Assembly (NCBI GenBank): GCA_026399475.1
Contig: JAPLQY010000073.1
Location: 59,671-123,670, forward strand
Reading direction: 5' to 3'
DNA length: 64,000 nt
DNA from: Rhodocyclales bacterium
GTDB lineage: Bacteria > Pseudomonadota > Gammaproteobacteria > Burkholderiales > Rhodocyclaceae
Shown piece after piece: positions 36,509 through 47,153 of this stretch; within the stretch, counting starts at the first letter, position 1, and each line of letters starts with the position of its first letter. The notes under the pieces are model-generated. The model saw only the letters and a list, made by a program, of their open reading frames with translations, ran no database searches and was not told where the DNA came from. Position numbers and translations under genes: made by a program.

Positions 36509-37368
36509 CAGACGGCTGGCACGCGTTGCAGGAGCGTAAGGAGGGATGCCAGCTTGTCGCGCAGTTCGCGCCGATCGACGATCATGTCGATCGCACCCTT
36601 TTCGATCAGGAACTCGGCACGCTGGAAGCCGGCCGGCAGCGTCTCGCGCACTGTCTGCTCTATCACCCGCGGCCCGGCGAAGCCGATCAGGGCGCCGGGC
36701 TCGGCGATCACCACGTCACCCACAAATGCGAAGGAAGCTGACACGCCGCCCATGGTGGGATCGGTCAGCAGCGAGATGAACGGCAGCTGATGATGCGCGA
36801 GTTGCGTCACGGCGGCGGTGGTCTTGGCCATCTGCATCAGGGAAAACAGGCCCTCCTGCATGCGCGCGCCGCCCGAAGCCGTGATGCAGATGAAGGGCGA
36901 CTGCAGTTCGATCGCCGCCTTGACGCCGCGCACGAAGCGCTCGCCGACCACGGCCCCCATCGAACCGCCGAGAAACTCGAATTCGAAACAGGCGATCACC
37001 ACCGGTACGGTCTTGATCGCGCCCTGCATCACCACCATCGCATCGACCTCGCCGGTATCCTCGTTCGCGGCGGCCAGGCGATCCACATAGCGCTTGCTGT
37101 CCTTGAACTTGAGCGGATCCATCGGGACGACTTCGGCACCGATTTCGAAACGACCCTCCGGATCCAGCAAAGAATCGAGTCGAACGCGGGCGCGCAGCCG
37201 GAGATGGTGGGTGCACTTGGGACAAACGTTCTGGTTGTTCTCCAGATCGGTGCTATAGAGCACCGCCTCGCAGGCCGGACACTTCGCCCACAGTCCTTCG
37301 GGAATCGACTTGCGTACCCCTTCCGATCGCTTGATCTTCGGTGGCAGCAATTTTTGTAACCAGCTCAT
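36508..37368 (-). CDS. accD: Acetyl-CoA carboxylase carboxyltransferase subunit beta
   Basis: 286 residues. The N-terminal zinc ribbon has [10 protein letters not shown] and [10 protein letters not shown]. The carboxyltransferase core includes [17 protein letters not shown] and [15 protein letters not shown]. With AccA it transfers carboxyl from biotin to acetyl-CoA, the first step of fatty acid synthesis. The start overlaps the trpA stop (ATGA), the conserved trpA-accD-folC order. Confidence 0.97.
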   Translation of the reverse strand: MSWLQKLLPPKIKRSEGVRKSIPEGLWAKCPACEAVLYSTDLENNQNVCPKCTHHLRLRARVRLDSLLDPEGRFEIGAEVVPMDPLKFKDSKRYVDRLAAANEDTGEVDAMVVMQGAIKTVPVVIACFEFEFLGGSMGAVVGERFVRGVKAAIELQSPFICITASGGARMQEGLFSLMQMAKTTAAVTQLAHHQLPFISLLTDPTMGGVSASFAFVGDVVIAEPGALIGFAGPRVIEQTVRETLPAGFQRAEFLIEKGAIDMIVDRRELRDKLASLLTLLQRVPAV

Positions 37369-38171
37369 GGCTTTACTCCATCCATTGCCGCGCGCACTCC
37401 GCTAAGAAATGCCGTGACCCGCTGCGGCGCTGCGCGGGCCTCGCCGCTTTCTATTTCCTCGATGATGCGACTGCCGATTACCACGGCGTCGGCCACCGCA
37501 GCAATGCGCGCTGCGGTGGCGCCATCACGAATGCCGAAGCCGACGCCGACTGGCATCCCGACCTTCTCGCGGATCAGCGGAATGCGGCGCGCAACTTCGT
37601 CCAGATCGAGATTGCCGGAACCGGTCACGCCCTTCAGCGAGACATAATAAATGTAGCCGCTGCCGATCTGCGCGACTTCGGCGTAGCGCTTCTCGGTGGA
37701 GGTCGGTGCCAGCAGGAAAATCGGATCGATTCCGGCCTGTTTCATCACGACGGCAAACCCGGCACATTCCTCCGGCGGATAGTCCACCACCAGCACGCCA
37801 TCGACGCCGGCCTGCCGTGCATCACGGGCAAAGGCTTCTACGCCATAGGCTTCGACCGGATTCGCGTAGCCCATCAGGACTACCGGGGTCGTCGCGTTCT
37901 CCTGGCGGAATTCACGCACCAGCGCCAGCACGCGGCGCAGGCTCATGCCGTGCGCCAGCGCTCGTTCCGAGGCACGCTGGATGGTCGGTCCGTCCGCCAT
38001 GGGATCGGAAAACGGCACGCCGAGTTCGATGATGTCGGCGCCGCCCGTCACCAGTGCCCGCATCAGCGGCAACGTGGCATCGGGATCAGGATCACCGGCG
38101 GTAATGAAGGGGATCAGGGCCTTGCGGCCCTGTGCGGCAAGCGCGGCGAATGTGGTCGGAATGCGTGACAT
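37365..38171 (-). CDS. trpA: Tryptophan synthase alpha chain
   Basis: 268 residues, full length. [29 protein letters not shown], the catalytic Glu in [18 protein letters not shown], and [27 protein letters not shown] are all present. It cleaves indole-3-glycerol phosphate and passes indole to TrpB. The partner gene just upstream is frameshifted in this sequence, so the complex would not form normally if that lesion is real. Confidence 0.97.
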   Translation of the reverse strand: MSRIPTTFAALAAQGRKALIPFITAGDPDPDATLPLMRALVTGGADIIELGVPFSDPMADGPTIQRASERALAHGMSLRRVLALVREFRQENATTPVVLMGYANPVEAYGVEAFARDARQAGVDGVLVVDYPPEECAGFAVVMKQAGIDPIFLLAPTSTEKRYAEVAQIGSGYIYYVSLKGVTGSGNLDLDEVARRIPLIREKVGMPVGVGFGIRDGATAARIAAVADAVVIGSRIIEEIESGEARAAPQRVTAFLSGVRAAMDGVKP

Positions 38172-38183
38172 GTGTATAAAGAG

Positions 38184-39372
38184 TCAGAACTGGATGCCGG
38201 ACTTTTCGGCGACCGTATGCATGTCCTTGTCGCCGCGACCGGACAGATTGACCAGGAGCATCTTGTCCCTGGCCAGTGTCGGCGCGAGCTTTGCCGCATA
38301 GGCCAGCGCATGGCTGGATTCGAGCGCCGGGATGATGCCTTCGAAATGGCACAGGTCATGGAAGGCCTGCAGCGCTTCGTCATCGGTGATCGTGACGTAT
38401 TCGGCGCGACCCGAATCCGACGCCGGGATAATCGAGACCGGCCGATACCGAGTGGGTTTCCATCACTTGCCCGTTTTCATCCTGCAACAGATAGGTGCGA
38501 TTGCCATGCAACACGCCGGAACGGCCGGCCGTCAGCGAGGCCGAATGCTTGCCCGAATCCAGGCCGTGACCTGCGGCTTCGACACCGATCAACTTGACGT
38601 CGGCGAGCGGAATGTAGGGATAGAAGATGCCCATCGCATTGGAGCCCCCGCCGACGCAGGCGATCACGGCATCCGGCTGGCGGCCGACGAGTTCCGGCAT
38701 CTGCGTCTTGCACTCCTCGCCGATCACTGCCTGGAAGTCGCGCACCATCATCGGATAGGGGTGCGGACCGGCGACGGTGCCGATGATGTAGAAGGTATTG
38801 CCAATGTTGGTCACCCAGTCGCGCATCGCCTCGTTCAGGGCATCCTTGAGCGTCTTCGAGCCGGATTCCACCGGGACCACCTTCGCCCCCAGCAGTTTCA
38901 TGCGATAGACATTGGCGGCCTGACGCTTGATGTCCTCGGAGCCCATGTAGACCACGCACTCCATGCCATAACGAGCGGCAACCGTGGCTGTGGCGACGCC
39001 GTGCTGGCCGGCACCCGTTTCCGCGATCACGCGCGGCTTGCCCATGCGTCGCGCCAGCAGGGCCTGCCCGATGCAGTTGTTGATCTTGTGGGCACCGGTG
39101 TGATTGAGATCTTCCCGCTTCAGGAAAATCTGCGCACCTCCGAGCAGGCCCGACCAGCGCTTGGCGTGATAGATCGGGCTGGGCCGGCCGACATAGTGCT
39201 TGAGGTCGTATTCGTACTCGGCGCGGAATTCAGGATCGGCCTGCGCCGCGGCATACGCCTCGCGCAGTTCGGCCAGCGCCGGCATCAGGGTCTCAGCGAC
39301 AAAAATGCCGCCGTAGGGGCCGAAGTGGCCACCCGCGTCGGGCAAGTTATAGGGAAGGTCCTGCATCTGCAT
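38184..39372 (-). pseudogene. trpB: Tryptophan synthase beta chain, frameshifted near the C-terminus
   Basis: The frame from ATG 39372 (GGAG 6 nt upstream) is a normal TrpB with the PLP lysine in HTGAHKINN and [15 protein letters not shown]. After GLDYPGVG, at about 38416, it enters the wrong frame and stops at 38380 after [11 protein letters not shown]. In another frame the true ending resumes: [13 protein letters not shown], then [12 protein letters not shown], then KSGIQF and stop at 38184. Family alignment from memory predicts PEHAWLKDS(T)G between these parts, so about 23 bp are missing. The lost part includes the Ser that contacts the PLP nitrogen, so a truncated protein should be inactive. 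Real mutation or assembly error cannot be told from here. Confidence 0.85.
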
Positions 39373-39916
39373 CTCGCACTCCGGCAATGAATTCGGTGAT
39401 CTTTTGCGCATCCTTGATGCCGCGGGCGGCTTCCACGCCGCTGCTGACATCCACCGCCCACGGCCGCACGGCCAGGCCCCAGTCGAAGGTCTTGCCACCG
39501 CCGCCATAGCCTTCGACATCGGCATCCAGCAGCAAGCCCGATACCCCGGGAGCCTGCGCGAATGCCAGCGCGTATTCTAGCAAATCGAAACCCGGCTTCA
39601 CTCGGGCCGCCTTGATCCAGGGCCGACCGAACTGGGAGCAATAGGCCGCGTCTTCATCGCCATGGAACTGCAGCAGATCCAGCGGCACCTGCGCCAGCAC
39701 GGTGCGCACGGTCTGCGCTCGCTCGTTGACGAAGAGCCCCACTCTGGTAACGAAAGGCGGCACATGGGCAACCAGTTGCGCGGCCAGCTCCGGCGTCACA
39801 TAGCGCGGGCTGGGCGCATAAAAGACAAAGCCGAGCGCGTCGGCGCCGGCCGCAACGGCGGCGACAAGGTCTTCCTCGCGGGTGATGCCGCAAATCTTTA
39901 TTCGGGTGCGGGTCAT
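39347..39916 (-). CDS. trpF: Phosphoribosylanthranilate isomerase with an apparent internal deletion
   Basis: 189 residues, shorter than the usual 200-210. [39 protein letters not shown] and the catalytic Asp in [19 protein letters not shown] are normal. Then GL joins directly to [16 protein letters not shown]. Homologues have about 24 residues between them, including the ILSGGL phosphate-binding loop and NV...AI helix. The gap is in frame. Without this barrel unit, activity is doubtful. The 3' end overlaps trpB and adds an unusual DADAGPSL tail. It lies 5 nt after truA. Confidence 0.85.
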   Translation of the reverse strand: MTRTRIKICGITREEDLVAAVAAGADALGFVFYAPSPRYVTPELAAQLVAHVPPFVTRVGLFVNERAQTVRTVLAQVPLDLLQFHGDEDAAYCSQFGRPWIKAARVKPGFDLLEYALAFAQAPGVSGLLLDADVEGYGGGGKTFDWGLAVRPWAVDVSSGVEAARGIKDAQKITEFIAGVRDADAGPSL

Positions 39917-39921
39917 AAGTT

Positions 39922-40707
39922 TCAGGGAAGAATCATCGGCGTGTCGCCAGCGCCGACTTTCAACTGCCAGACCGGATCATAATCGACCCCGGCAAAATAC
40001 AACCCGCAGGCTTCGAAGGTCGGCGCGGCGCGAGCGCGATCGCGGCCCACCAGGAGTTCGCCGAGCCATGCGGGTGGATGTGTGCCCTTGCCCACATACA
40101 CCAGCGCACCGACGATGTTGCGCACCATGTGATGCAGAAACGCGCTGGCCTCGAAGTCGAACACCAGCAGGTCGCCGTAACGCTTCACGTCAACGCGGCG
40201 CAGGGTCTTGATGGGCGACTTGGCCTGACACTCGACGGCCCTGAAGGCCGAGAAATCATGCTCACCCAGGAGCGAAGCAGTCGCCGCAGCCATGGCATCG
40301 GCGTTGAGCGGGCGATGAAACCAGCCAACGCGGCGTGCCATGAGGCCGGGCCGTTCGGCGCGATTGAGCAGCAGATAGCGGTAGCACCTGCCGAGTGCGG
40401 AAAACCGCGCGTGGAATTCATCGGATACCGGCTGGGCCCAGCGCACCGCAATGCTGGCAGGCAGGTGGGCGTTAACGCCGCGCACCCATGCGGTGTCGGG
40501 ACGGACTGCGTCGGTATCGAAATGCACCACTTGCGCCAAGGCATGCACTCCGGCATCGGTGCGTCCGGCGCATACCACGCGCGTCGGTGCATCGGCGACC
40601 ACGGAAAGCGCCGATTCCACCGCATCTTGTACCGCACCCCCGCCCGCCTGCGATTGCCAGCCACAAAAACCGGAACCCTCGTATTCGAGACCGAGTGCGA
40701 TTCTCAT
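39922..40707 (-). CDS. truA: tRNA pseudouridine(38-40) synthase
   Basis: 261 residues from ATG 40707. The start overlaps the upstream CbiQ-like stop as ATGA; a GTG at 40716 is possible but less likely. The catalytic Asp lies in [31 protein letters not shown] and [21 protein letters not shown] are typical. TruA modifies uridines 38-40 of the tRNA anticodon stem. The fimV-truA-trpF order is conserved in betaproteobacteria. Confidence 0.96.
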   Translation of the reverse strand: MRIALGLEYEGSGFCGWQSQAGGGAVQDAVESALSVVADAPTRVVCAGRTDAGVHALAQVVHFDTDAVRPDTAWVRGVNAHLPASIAVRWAQPVSDEFHARFSALGRCYRYLLLNRAERPGLMARRVGWFHRPLNADAMAAATASLLGEHDFSAFRAVECQAKSPIKTLRRVDVKRYGDLLVFDFEASAFLHHMVRNIVGALVYVGKGTHPPAWLGELLVGRDRARAAPTFEACGLYFAGVDYDPVWQLKVGAGDTPMILP

Positions 40708-41282
40708 GCCAGCCACGCGCCTAGGAGCAAAGTGCCAGCCAACGCGCAGAGAACAAAATCTGTCACGCCAAAAACCGACGCTGGAAGCCTTAGAGTAGTT
40801 GCAATGCCTTCAGGCTCTCGGTCCTCACCGCTCCGCGACGCTTCCACTTCGTTCAAAGTCAGCGCCAGGCGCACGGCGAACCGATTGCGGGAAACCCGCA
40901 GCAGAGCCAGCGGCGCCAGGAGCGAGCGCATGCCCGCGACCAGCTCCGCGGAAGACAAGGCCTTCAATATCAACGCGACGATGGCAATTGCGATAAGCAG
41001 GCGCGTCAGGTTGTCCGCAGCGAGCAGCAGCCCTTCCTGAGTCGCACCGGGAAGATTCAGGGCGGGAGTTCCCGGTGTCAGCCAGCCGAACATCACCAGC
41101 ATCGTCAGCAACAGCCAGCGACTGCGTTTCAGCAGCAAGCGCATATGCGACCTTGCCGCGACCAGCGCCAAGAGCGTGAGTCCCGAACCCGCAAGGAACA
41201 ACGCGATTCCATCACGGGAAGAGGCCGCCAGGAGCGCAGCAACGCCAAGCAGGATCAGGCTTGCGGGATGCGGACGATTCAC
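40704..41282 (-). CDS. CbiQ/EcfT-like membrane protein
   Basis: 192 residues from GTG 41282 (GGGAG about 11 nt upstream). Several membrane segments are visible (LILLGVAALLAASS, IALFLAGSGLTLLALVAARS, WLLLTMLVMFGWLTP, LLIAIAIVALILKALS, VLCALAGTLLLGAWL). SSAELVAGMRSLLAPLALLRVS and RFAVRLALTLNEVE resemble the coupling-helix region of ECF-transporter T components. No ATPase or substrate-binding subunit is nearby. A much longer open frame in this phase reaches back into fimV but is not coding there. Family call is moderate. Confidence 0.6.
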   Translation of the reverse strand: MNRPHPASLILLGVAALLAASSRDGIALFLAGSGLTLLALVAARSHMRLLLKRSRWLLLTMLVMFGWLTPGTPALNLPGATQEGLLLAADNLTRLLIAIAIVALILKALSSAELVAGMRSLLAPLALLRVSRNRFAVRLALTLNEVEASRSGEDREPEGIATTLRLPASVFGVTDFVLCALAGTLLLGAWLA

Positions 41283-41328
41283 GGGAAAAACGTCTCCCGG
41301 CGCACAGGCACCGGGAGAACGTGGTTGA

Positions 41329-44142
41329 TCAGCCGAGACTGTCAAGCTTGGCGCGGGCCACTTTCTGCTGCGCAGGGCTACCTTCAGCCAGCGCTTCCTG
41401 GAACAGTTCGCGGGCGCCGTCGCGATCGCCCATTTCCTCATAGGCCACCGCCAGTTCAAGCTTGGTGGCCACTTCGGGGTTGTCGGGCACATCTGCAGTA
41501 ACCGGCCCGGGCTCTGCGCCAGTCGAAACCACGGGCGCATCGAGTTCCAGGCTGATGCCGCCCAGATCGAGCATCGCCGGTGCTGGACTGGCAGCCGGCA
41601 CAGCAATCTCAAGAGACATCTCGGGCAAGGGCGCTGATTCTGCGGCCTCGGGCGTGCCCAGATCGAAGTCGAAATCGATGCTGCCAGAATCTGCAGTTGC
41701 CGCAGCGGGTGCTTCCGGAGCTGCGGCGGGCTTCCCTGCGGCAAGCGGGAGATCAAGTGCAGGGGCCGAAGGCGCCTGTGTCGGCATGTCAAAATCGATG
41801 TCGAGTCCCGCCAATTCGCTCTTGGGCTCGGCCTCGGGCGCAACAGCAGGGGTTGCAGCCTCGGGGGCTCCCAGGTCGAGATCAAAATCCAGCACGACAG
41901 CATCGGCGTCGGCCGCCGGGGCTGCAGAAGCAGCTGCCGGGATTGCCACGTCAGCGGTACCAATATCCAGATCGAAGTCCAGGACAGCAGCCTCGCTATC
42001 TGCAGAAACTGCTGCAACAGCCTGCGGCGCTTTCTCCTCGCTACTCTGGTCGTGCTGGAGGACCATCGTGGCATCCATATCCGATGCGACGGCTGGAGTC
42101 ACCGCCTGAGCCGTGGCGGGCATGGCTCCGTAGAGGGAATTCCCCGGATCGAGAGCGGCTCCCATGGCCGCCGCTTTCTCCCATCCCGCACCGGCACCGC
42201 CGGTCACGGCATGTAACTGCTTCGCTACCGATTCAAACTGGGAAACATTCTTGCGCGCGGAATAGATGTCGAGCAGCTTCAGATGAATCGCCTGCCGCTG
42301 CGGATCAGTCTTCTGCGCTTCCAGAAGAATCTCTTCCGCCTGCGCATCGCGGCCGAAAGCCAGGAAGGTATCTGCTTCGACGACCGGATCAACCGTCTCC
42401 TGGTGAGCGGCCATGCCCATTCCGGTCGAGCTGAACTGGCTGGCTTCCTGCTCGCCCGGGGGGGGGGCTACCGTGGTTGAACTGAACAGCGAATGGGCCG
42501 ACAGATCAGTTTCGGCGATTGTTGCGTTGGCTTCAGCCGCAGCTGCGCGCTTCTTGCGGAAAGCCGAAATCCCCAACCAGCCAAACAGAAGGGCCAGTAC
42601 GGCACCGCCACCGAATACCAGCGGCGCGTTTTCATCAAGGAAGTCCGGCTCAGGCGGAGGTGGGGGTGGGAGCGCAGGCTTCTTCTTTGGCGGAGGCGGC
42701 TTGGGTGCTTCGGCAGGCTTCTCTCCATCTGCCGGTTTGGCTGCGGCGCCAGCATCGGCAGGCTTCGCCGCGTCGTCTGGCTTGGCGGCTTCTGCCTTGG
42801 CGGGCTCAACTGGCTTCGACGGATCGACGGGCTTGGGCGGCTCTGCGACCTTGGCCACCTCCGGCAGCTTCGCCGGCTCTGCTGGCTTCACCGCGGGTGC
42901 GGGAACATCCGGCTTCTTTGCCTCTGCCGGCGCGGGTTTGGTCGCCTGAGCCTGCTTCTGCAGATCGGCACCGGCCTGGCTCTTCATCTCTGCGAGTTTC
43001 TTCAGGTCACCGAGATTCTTTTCCAGTTCGACAATGCGGCTGCCGGCCTCCTTGAGTGCCCGGTCGCGCGACACCAGATCCTCTTCAAGCGCTGCAATAC
43101 GGCCCTGTAACGGTTTGCCCTTGGCATCCTTCGCCGCTTCGGTGCGAGAAACTTCAAGCTTGTCCTTGCCCGTCGCCAGTGGCGCCTTATCCTCGACTTT
43201 GGGCGCAATCTTGCCACTGACCGCTTGCTTGGCCTCTTGCTCCTTTGCCGGCTCGGCTGCTACGGCACTTGCCAAGCGCTTGCGATAAGCGTTGAAATCC
43301 ACTGCCTGCGCGACAATCTCCTTGCGTGCGTCGCTGGCGGAAACCCCGCTCGCCGTCTCGGCATCGGGGATTGAAAGAATCTTGCCGGCCTTGAGGCGAT
43401 TCATATTGCTGCCATCAAACGCCTCCCTGTTGCTGCGGAACAGTGAAACCAGCATCTGATCAAGGCTGACACCGTCCGGCTTTGTCTGCGCCGCAATCCT
43501 GCCGAGGGTATCGCCAGCAACCACGGTACGCGAACTACCGACCGCGGACTTCTCAACCGGCGGTTTTGACGCCATCGGACGACTATCGGGTACCGGGCGG
43601 GTTTCCGCAAGCAGTGCCTCCGTTTTCTCCGTCGACTTGGCCATCGCGGGCTCGGCCCTGACCTCGGGGGCTGCGATCGGCGCCGGAGCCATTTTGGCAG
43701 TGAGATCAGGCGGATCAAGCAGGAACGTGTACTCGCGAACCAGCCGTCCCGAAGACCAGCTCAATTCAACCAGCATGTCGATGAACGGCTCGTTCAAGGG
43801 ACGATCAGTGCTGACTTCAAGGTAGCGACGGCCACCGCGTTCCTTGATGTCGCGGGAAAACCTCAAGGTTGCCAATGCCGGCGAGTATTCAATCCCTGCC
43901 TGACGGAAGGCGTCGGTAGCCGCTACCTTGGCAACCAGTGAAGCCGCTTCATCGCGGGTTGCGGTAACTTCAAGTTCAGCCTTGAGTGGCTGCCCCAATG
44001 CCGAGAGCACGGTGATCTTTCCCAACCCGGCGGCATGTGACGCCAGAGGCAGGACAGCAATCGCCGCCGCTATCACGGTGGCTTTGAAACGATTTCGCTT
44101 GTCAGTATTGGGCACTGTGACTCCCGACGGGCTTTTTATCAT
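41329..44142 (-). CDS. fimV: FimV-like peptidoglycan-binding polar hub protein
   Basis: 937 residues. N-terminal signal (ATVIAAAIAVLPLASHA to about residue 36), GLGKITVLSALGQPLKAELE, a LysM-like motif (VVAGDTLGRIAAQT near 207), a coiled-coil (about 340-395), a Pro/Ala/Lys linker ending in PPPPPPEPDF, one membrane helix (about 520-540), an acidic cytoplasmic part with repeated LDFDLDLG-type motifs, and a C-terminal TPR-like unit (TKLELAVAYEEMGDRDGARE). FimV organises the pole for type IV pili and twitching in Pseudomonas. The coding strand has ten consecutive C at 42458-42467 in APPPGEQ. Confidence 0.93.
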   Translation of the reverse strand: MIKSPSGVTVPNTDKRNRFKATVIAAAIAVLPLASHAAGLGKITVLSALGQPLKAELEVTATRDEAASLVAKVAATDAFRQAGIEYSPALATLRFSRDIKERGGRRYLEVSTDRPLNEPFIDMLVELSWSSGRLVREYTFLLDPPDLTAKMAPAPIAAPEVRAEPAMAKSTEKTEALLAETRPVPDSRPMASKPPVEKSAVGSSRTVVAGDTLGRIAAQTKPDGVSLDQMLVSLFRSNREAFDGSNMNRLKAGKILSIPDAETASGVSASDARKEIVAQAVDFNAYRKRLASAVAAEPAKEQEAKQAVSGKIAPKVEDKAPLATGKDKLEVSRTEAAKDAKGKPLQGRIAALEEDLVSRDRALKEAGSRIVELEKNLGDLKKLAEMKSQAGADLQKQAQATKPAPAEAKKPDVPAPAVKPAEPAKLPEVAKVAEPPKPVDPSKPVEPAKAEAAKPDDAAKPADAGAAAKPADGEKPAEAPKPPPPKKKPALPPPPPPEPDFLDENAPLVFGGGAVLALLFGWLGISAFRKKRAAAAEANATIAETDLSAHSLFSSTTVAPPPGEQEASQFSSTGMGMAAHQETVDPVVEADTFLAFGRDAQAEEILLEAQKTDPQRQAIHLKLLDIYSARKNVSQFESVAKQLHAVTGGAGAGWEKAAAMGAALDPGNSLYGAMPATAQAVTPAVASDMDATMVLQHDQSSEEKAPQAVAAVSADSEAAVLDFDLDIGTADVAIPAAASAAPAADADAVVLDFDLDLGAPEAATPAVAPEAEPKSELAGLDIDFDMPTQAPSAPALDLPLAAGKPAAAPEAPAAATADSGSIDFDFDLGTPEAAESAPLPEMSLEIAVPAASPAPAMLDLGGISLELDAPVVSTGAEPGPVTADVPDNPEVATKLELAVAYEEMGDRDGARELFQEALAEGSPAQQKVARAKLDSLG

Positions 44143-44320
44143 GTTATCAAAACAAGGTTTCTGGAGGTAACACCAGCTATATGTCGCCGCACGAGGCGAG
44201 GGAGATATCCCCTGCGGATTTCGGCGTTAAGCGCAACGGTCGTAACTAAAATAACATCATGGTGTTAGCGATGCAAGCTCAACCTTCCCATTACATTCTG
44301 TTCGCATCCGGCGCGCGGCG

Positions 44321-45430
44321 TCAATGCAACAGGATACGCAGCATGCGCCGCAAGGGTTCCGCAGCGCCCCAAAGCAGTTGATCGCCAACCGTAAACGCCG
44401 ACAAATATTCCGGCCCCATGCTGAGCTTGCGCAGACGTCCCACGGGAACGCTCAAGGTCCCAGTCACGGCCGTCGGCGTCAATTCCTTCAAGGTGACCTC
44501 GCGCTGATTCGGCACAACCTTAACCCAATCGTTGTGAGCCGCCAAGATGCCATTGATCTCGTCCAGCGGTACATCCCTCGTCAACTTGATGGTAAAAGCC
44601 TGCGAATGACAGCGCATCGCGCCGATGCGCACACAGAGGCCATCGACCGGAATCGGCGCCGCGGTGTGACCAAGAATCTTGTTGGTTTCGGCCTGCCCCT
44701 TCCATTCCTCGCGGCTCTGGCCGTTGCCGAGATCCTTGTCGATCCAGGGAATCAGCGAACCGGCCAGCGGTACGCCGAAATTTGCCGTAGGGAAACCGTC
44801 GTCGCGCAGAATGCCGGCCACTTCACGGTCGATGTCGAGGATTGCTGAAGCAGGATCATCGAGCAGATTCTTCACCACGCGATGCGTCTCGCCCATCTGC
44901 GCCAGCAGTTCGCGCATGTTCTGCGCGCCCGCACCGGATGCCGCCTGATAGGTCATCGACGTCATCCACTCGACCAACCCCGCCTTGAACAGGCCGCCCA
45001 GCGCCATCAGCATCAGACTCACGGTGCAATTGCCGCCGATCCAGTTGCGGCCGCCCTGCGCCAGACTGTCCTTGATCACGTCAAGGTTCACGGGGTCGAG
45101 AATGATCACGGTTTCATCTTTCATGCGCAGGCTGGACGCCGCATCGATCCAGTGGCCTTTCCAGCCAGCCGCGCGCAGCTTCGGAAACACTTCCGTGGTG
45201 TAGTCACCGCCCTGACAGCTGATGATGATGTCCAGCGCCTTCAGTTCATTGATGTCTTTGGCATCCTTGAGCGGTGATGCGCCGCTGGCGAACGCAGGCG
45301 CCTTGCCACCGGGATTCGACGTCGTGAAAAATACCGGCTCGATGAGGGCGAAATCATTCTCCTCACGCATGCGCTGCATCAGCACCGAACCCACCATGCC
45401 ACGCCAACCCACCAGACCTACACGCTTCAT
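44321..45430 (-). CDS. asd: Aspartate-semialdehyde dehydrogenase
   Basis: 369 residues. NADP loop [18 protein letters not shown] at the start, catalytic Cys in [14 protein letters not shown] (near residue 135), and the histidine loop [18 protein letters not shown]. It reduces aspartyl phosphate to semialdehyde, feeding lysine/DAP, methionine and threonine synthesis. It follows leuB after 21 nt in the conserved leu-asd-fimV order. Confidence 0.97.
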   Translation of the reverse strand: MKRVGLVGWRGMVGSVLMQRMREENDFALIEPVFFTTSNPGGKAPAFASGASPLKDAKDINELKALDIIISCQGGDYTTEVFPKLRAAGWKGHWIDAASSLRMKDETVIILDPVNLDVIKDSLAQGGRNWIGGNCTVSLMLMALGGLFKAGLVEWMTSMTYQAASGAGAQNMRELLAQMGETHRVVKNLLDDPASAILDIDREVAGILRDDGFPTANFGVPLAGSLIPWIDKDLGNGQSREEWKGQAETNKILGHTAAPIPVDGLCVRIGAMRCHSQAFTIKLTRDVPLDEINGILAAHNDWVKVVPNQREVTLKELTPTAVTGTLSVPVGRLRKLSMGPEYLSAFTVGDQLLWGAAEPLRRMLRILLH

Positions 45431-45451
45431 GATCTATCTCTCGTTATTGAA

Positions 45452-46504
45452 TTACATTGCCGCAAGTACTGCGTCACCCATTTCCCGTGTGCCGACCTTC
45501 TTCATTCCCGCCTCGTAAATGTCGCCAGTGCGCAAACCCTGCGCCAGCACTTTTTTCACTGCATCCTCGACGCGCCTGGCGGCAACCTCGTTGGCAAAAG
45601 TGTAGCGCAGCATCATGGCCACGGAAAGAATTGTCGCCAGCGGGTTGGCAACGCCCTTGCCGGCGATGTCCGGCGCCGAACCATGCGAGGGCTCGTAAAG
45701 CCCCTTGTTGTTGGCATCCAGCGAAGCCGACGGCAGCATGCCGATCGAGCCCGTCAGCATCGACGCTTCGTCGGACAGGATGTCACCGAACATGTTGCCG
45801 GTGACCATGACGTCGAACTGTCGGGGGTTCTTCACCAGTTGCATCGCCGCATTATCGACCAGCATGTGCGAAAGCTCGACGTCCGGGTATTCCCGCCCTG
45901 TCTCGGTGGCAACGTCACGCCACAGTTGGGTACACTCGAGCACGTTCATCTTGTCGACCGAACAGACCTTGCGGTTGCGCTTGCGCGCTGCGTCGAATGC
46001 TACCCGCAGGATGCGCCGGATTTCGCTCTCGGTGTAATGCATGGTGTTGAAGCCGAAGCGTTCGCCATTGCGCATCTCGATGCCGCGTGGCTGGCCGAAG
46101 TAGATGTCGCCGGTCAGTTCGCGCACGATGAGGATATCCAGCCCGGCCACCACTTCGGGCTTGAGGCTGGACGCATTGGCAAGCTCGGGATAGAGGATCG
46201 CCGGGCGCAGGTTGGCAAACAGTCCGAGCTGCTTGCGGATGCCCAGCAGGCCACGCTCGGGCCGCTGCTCGCGCGGATTGCTGTCCCACTTGGGGCCGCC
46301 TACGGCGCCAAGCAGGATTGCGTCGGCTGCCAGTGCCAACTTCTGCGTCGCTACCGGATAGGGGTCACCGGTAGCATCCACCGCGCAGCCACCGAGCAGG
46401 GCTTCTTCCATCTCCATCTTGAGATCGAGCGCCTGCAGGACCCGAACGGCCTCGGCTATGATTTCCGGCCCGATGCCATCTCCGGGCAGAACACAGATCT
46501 TCAT
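45452..46504 (-). CDS. leuB: 3-isopropylmalate dehydrogenase
   Basis: 350 residues from ATG 46504 ([16 protein letters not shown]); a longer frame to 46648 runs into leuD and is rejected. [21 protein letters not shown], the catalytic [11 protein letters not shown] and [20 protein letters not shown] are all present. It oxidatively decarboxylates 3-isopropylmalate in leucine synthesis using NAD. It is in the leuC-ecn-leuD-leuB operon, 10 nt after leuD. Confidence 0.97.
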   Translation of the reverse strand: MKICVLPGDGIGPEIIAEAVRVLQALDLKMEMEEALLGGCAVDATGDPYPVATQKLALAADAILLGAVGGPKWDSNPREQRPERGLLGIRKQLGLFANLRPAILYPELANASSLKPEVVAGLDILIVRELTGDIYFGQPRGIEMRNGERFGFNTMHYTESEIRRILRVAFDAARKRNRKVCSVDKMNVLECTQLWRDVATETGREYPDVELSHMLVDNAAMQLVKNPRQFDVMVTGNMFGDILSDEASMLTGSIGMLPSASLDANNKGLYEPSHGSAPDIAGKGVANPLATILSVAMMLRYTFANEVAARRVEDAVKKVLAQGLRTGDIYEAGMKKVGTREMGDAVLAAM

Positions 46505-46514
46505 TGACAATCCC

Positions 46515-47153
46515 CTAGGCAAATAGCCACGGTTGTTCCGTGCGGCGACGCGCCTCGAACTCACGAATCTTTTCGGCGTGGCGCAAGGTGAGGCCGATAT
46601 CGTCCCAGCCATTGAGCAGGCATTCCTTGCGGAAAGCGTCGACGTCAAAATGGATTGCGTAACCGTCAGGACGCACGACCCGTTGCGCCGGCAGGTCGAT
46701 TGTCAGCCGATAGCCGGGCGAATGTTCGGTCAGACCAAACAGTGCATCCATCTCGACCTTTGGCAAGACAATGGGCAGCAGGCCATTCTTGAAACAGTTA
46801 TTGAAAAAAATATCTGCGAAAGACTCGCCGACAATGGCCCGAAAACCAAAGTCGTGCAGCGCCCAGGGCGCGTGTTCGCGCGACGAACCGCAACCGAAGT
46901 TGCTCCGTGCGAGCAGGATCGAAGCACCCTGGTAGCGCTGCTGGTTGAGCACGAAATTCGGATTCCTTACTCTCTTTGAGCTGTCCTGCCCCGGTTCGCC
47001 GTGGTCGAGATAGCGCCACTCGTCAAAAGCATTCGGGCCGAAGCCGGAACGCTTGATCGACTTGAGAAACTGTTTCGGGATGATGGCGTCGGTATCGACG
47101 TTGGCGCGATCAAGCGGCGCCACCAGACCATCGAACTTGATGAATTTCTCCAT
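46515..47153 (-). CDS. leuD: 3-isopropylmalate dehydratase small subunit
   Basis: 212 residues. [31 protein letters not shown] and the C-terminal EIR-type ending ([10 protein letters not shown]) match LeuD. With LeuC it isomerises 2-isopropylmalate to 3-isopropylmalate. Its ATG overlaps the stop of the small entericidin gene as TAATG, indicating reinitiation. Confidence 0.97.
   Translation of the reverse strand: MEKFIKFDGLVAPLDRANVDTDAIIPKQFLKSIKRSGFGPNAFDEWRYLDHGEPGQDSSKRVRNPNFVLNQQRYQGASILLARSNFGCGSSREHAPWALHDFGFRAIVGESFADIFFNNCFKNGLLPIVLPKVEMDALFGLTEHSPGYRLTIDLPAQRVVRPDGYAIHFDVDAFRKECLLNGWDDIGLTLRHAEKIREFEARRRTEQPWLFA

Noticed and set aside
41283..42074. N-terminal extension of the CbiQ-like frame into fimV
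   Set aside because: This part is fimV read in another frame. The real protein starts at GTG 41282.
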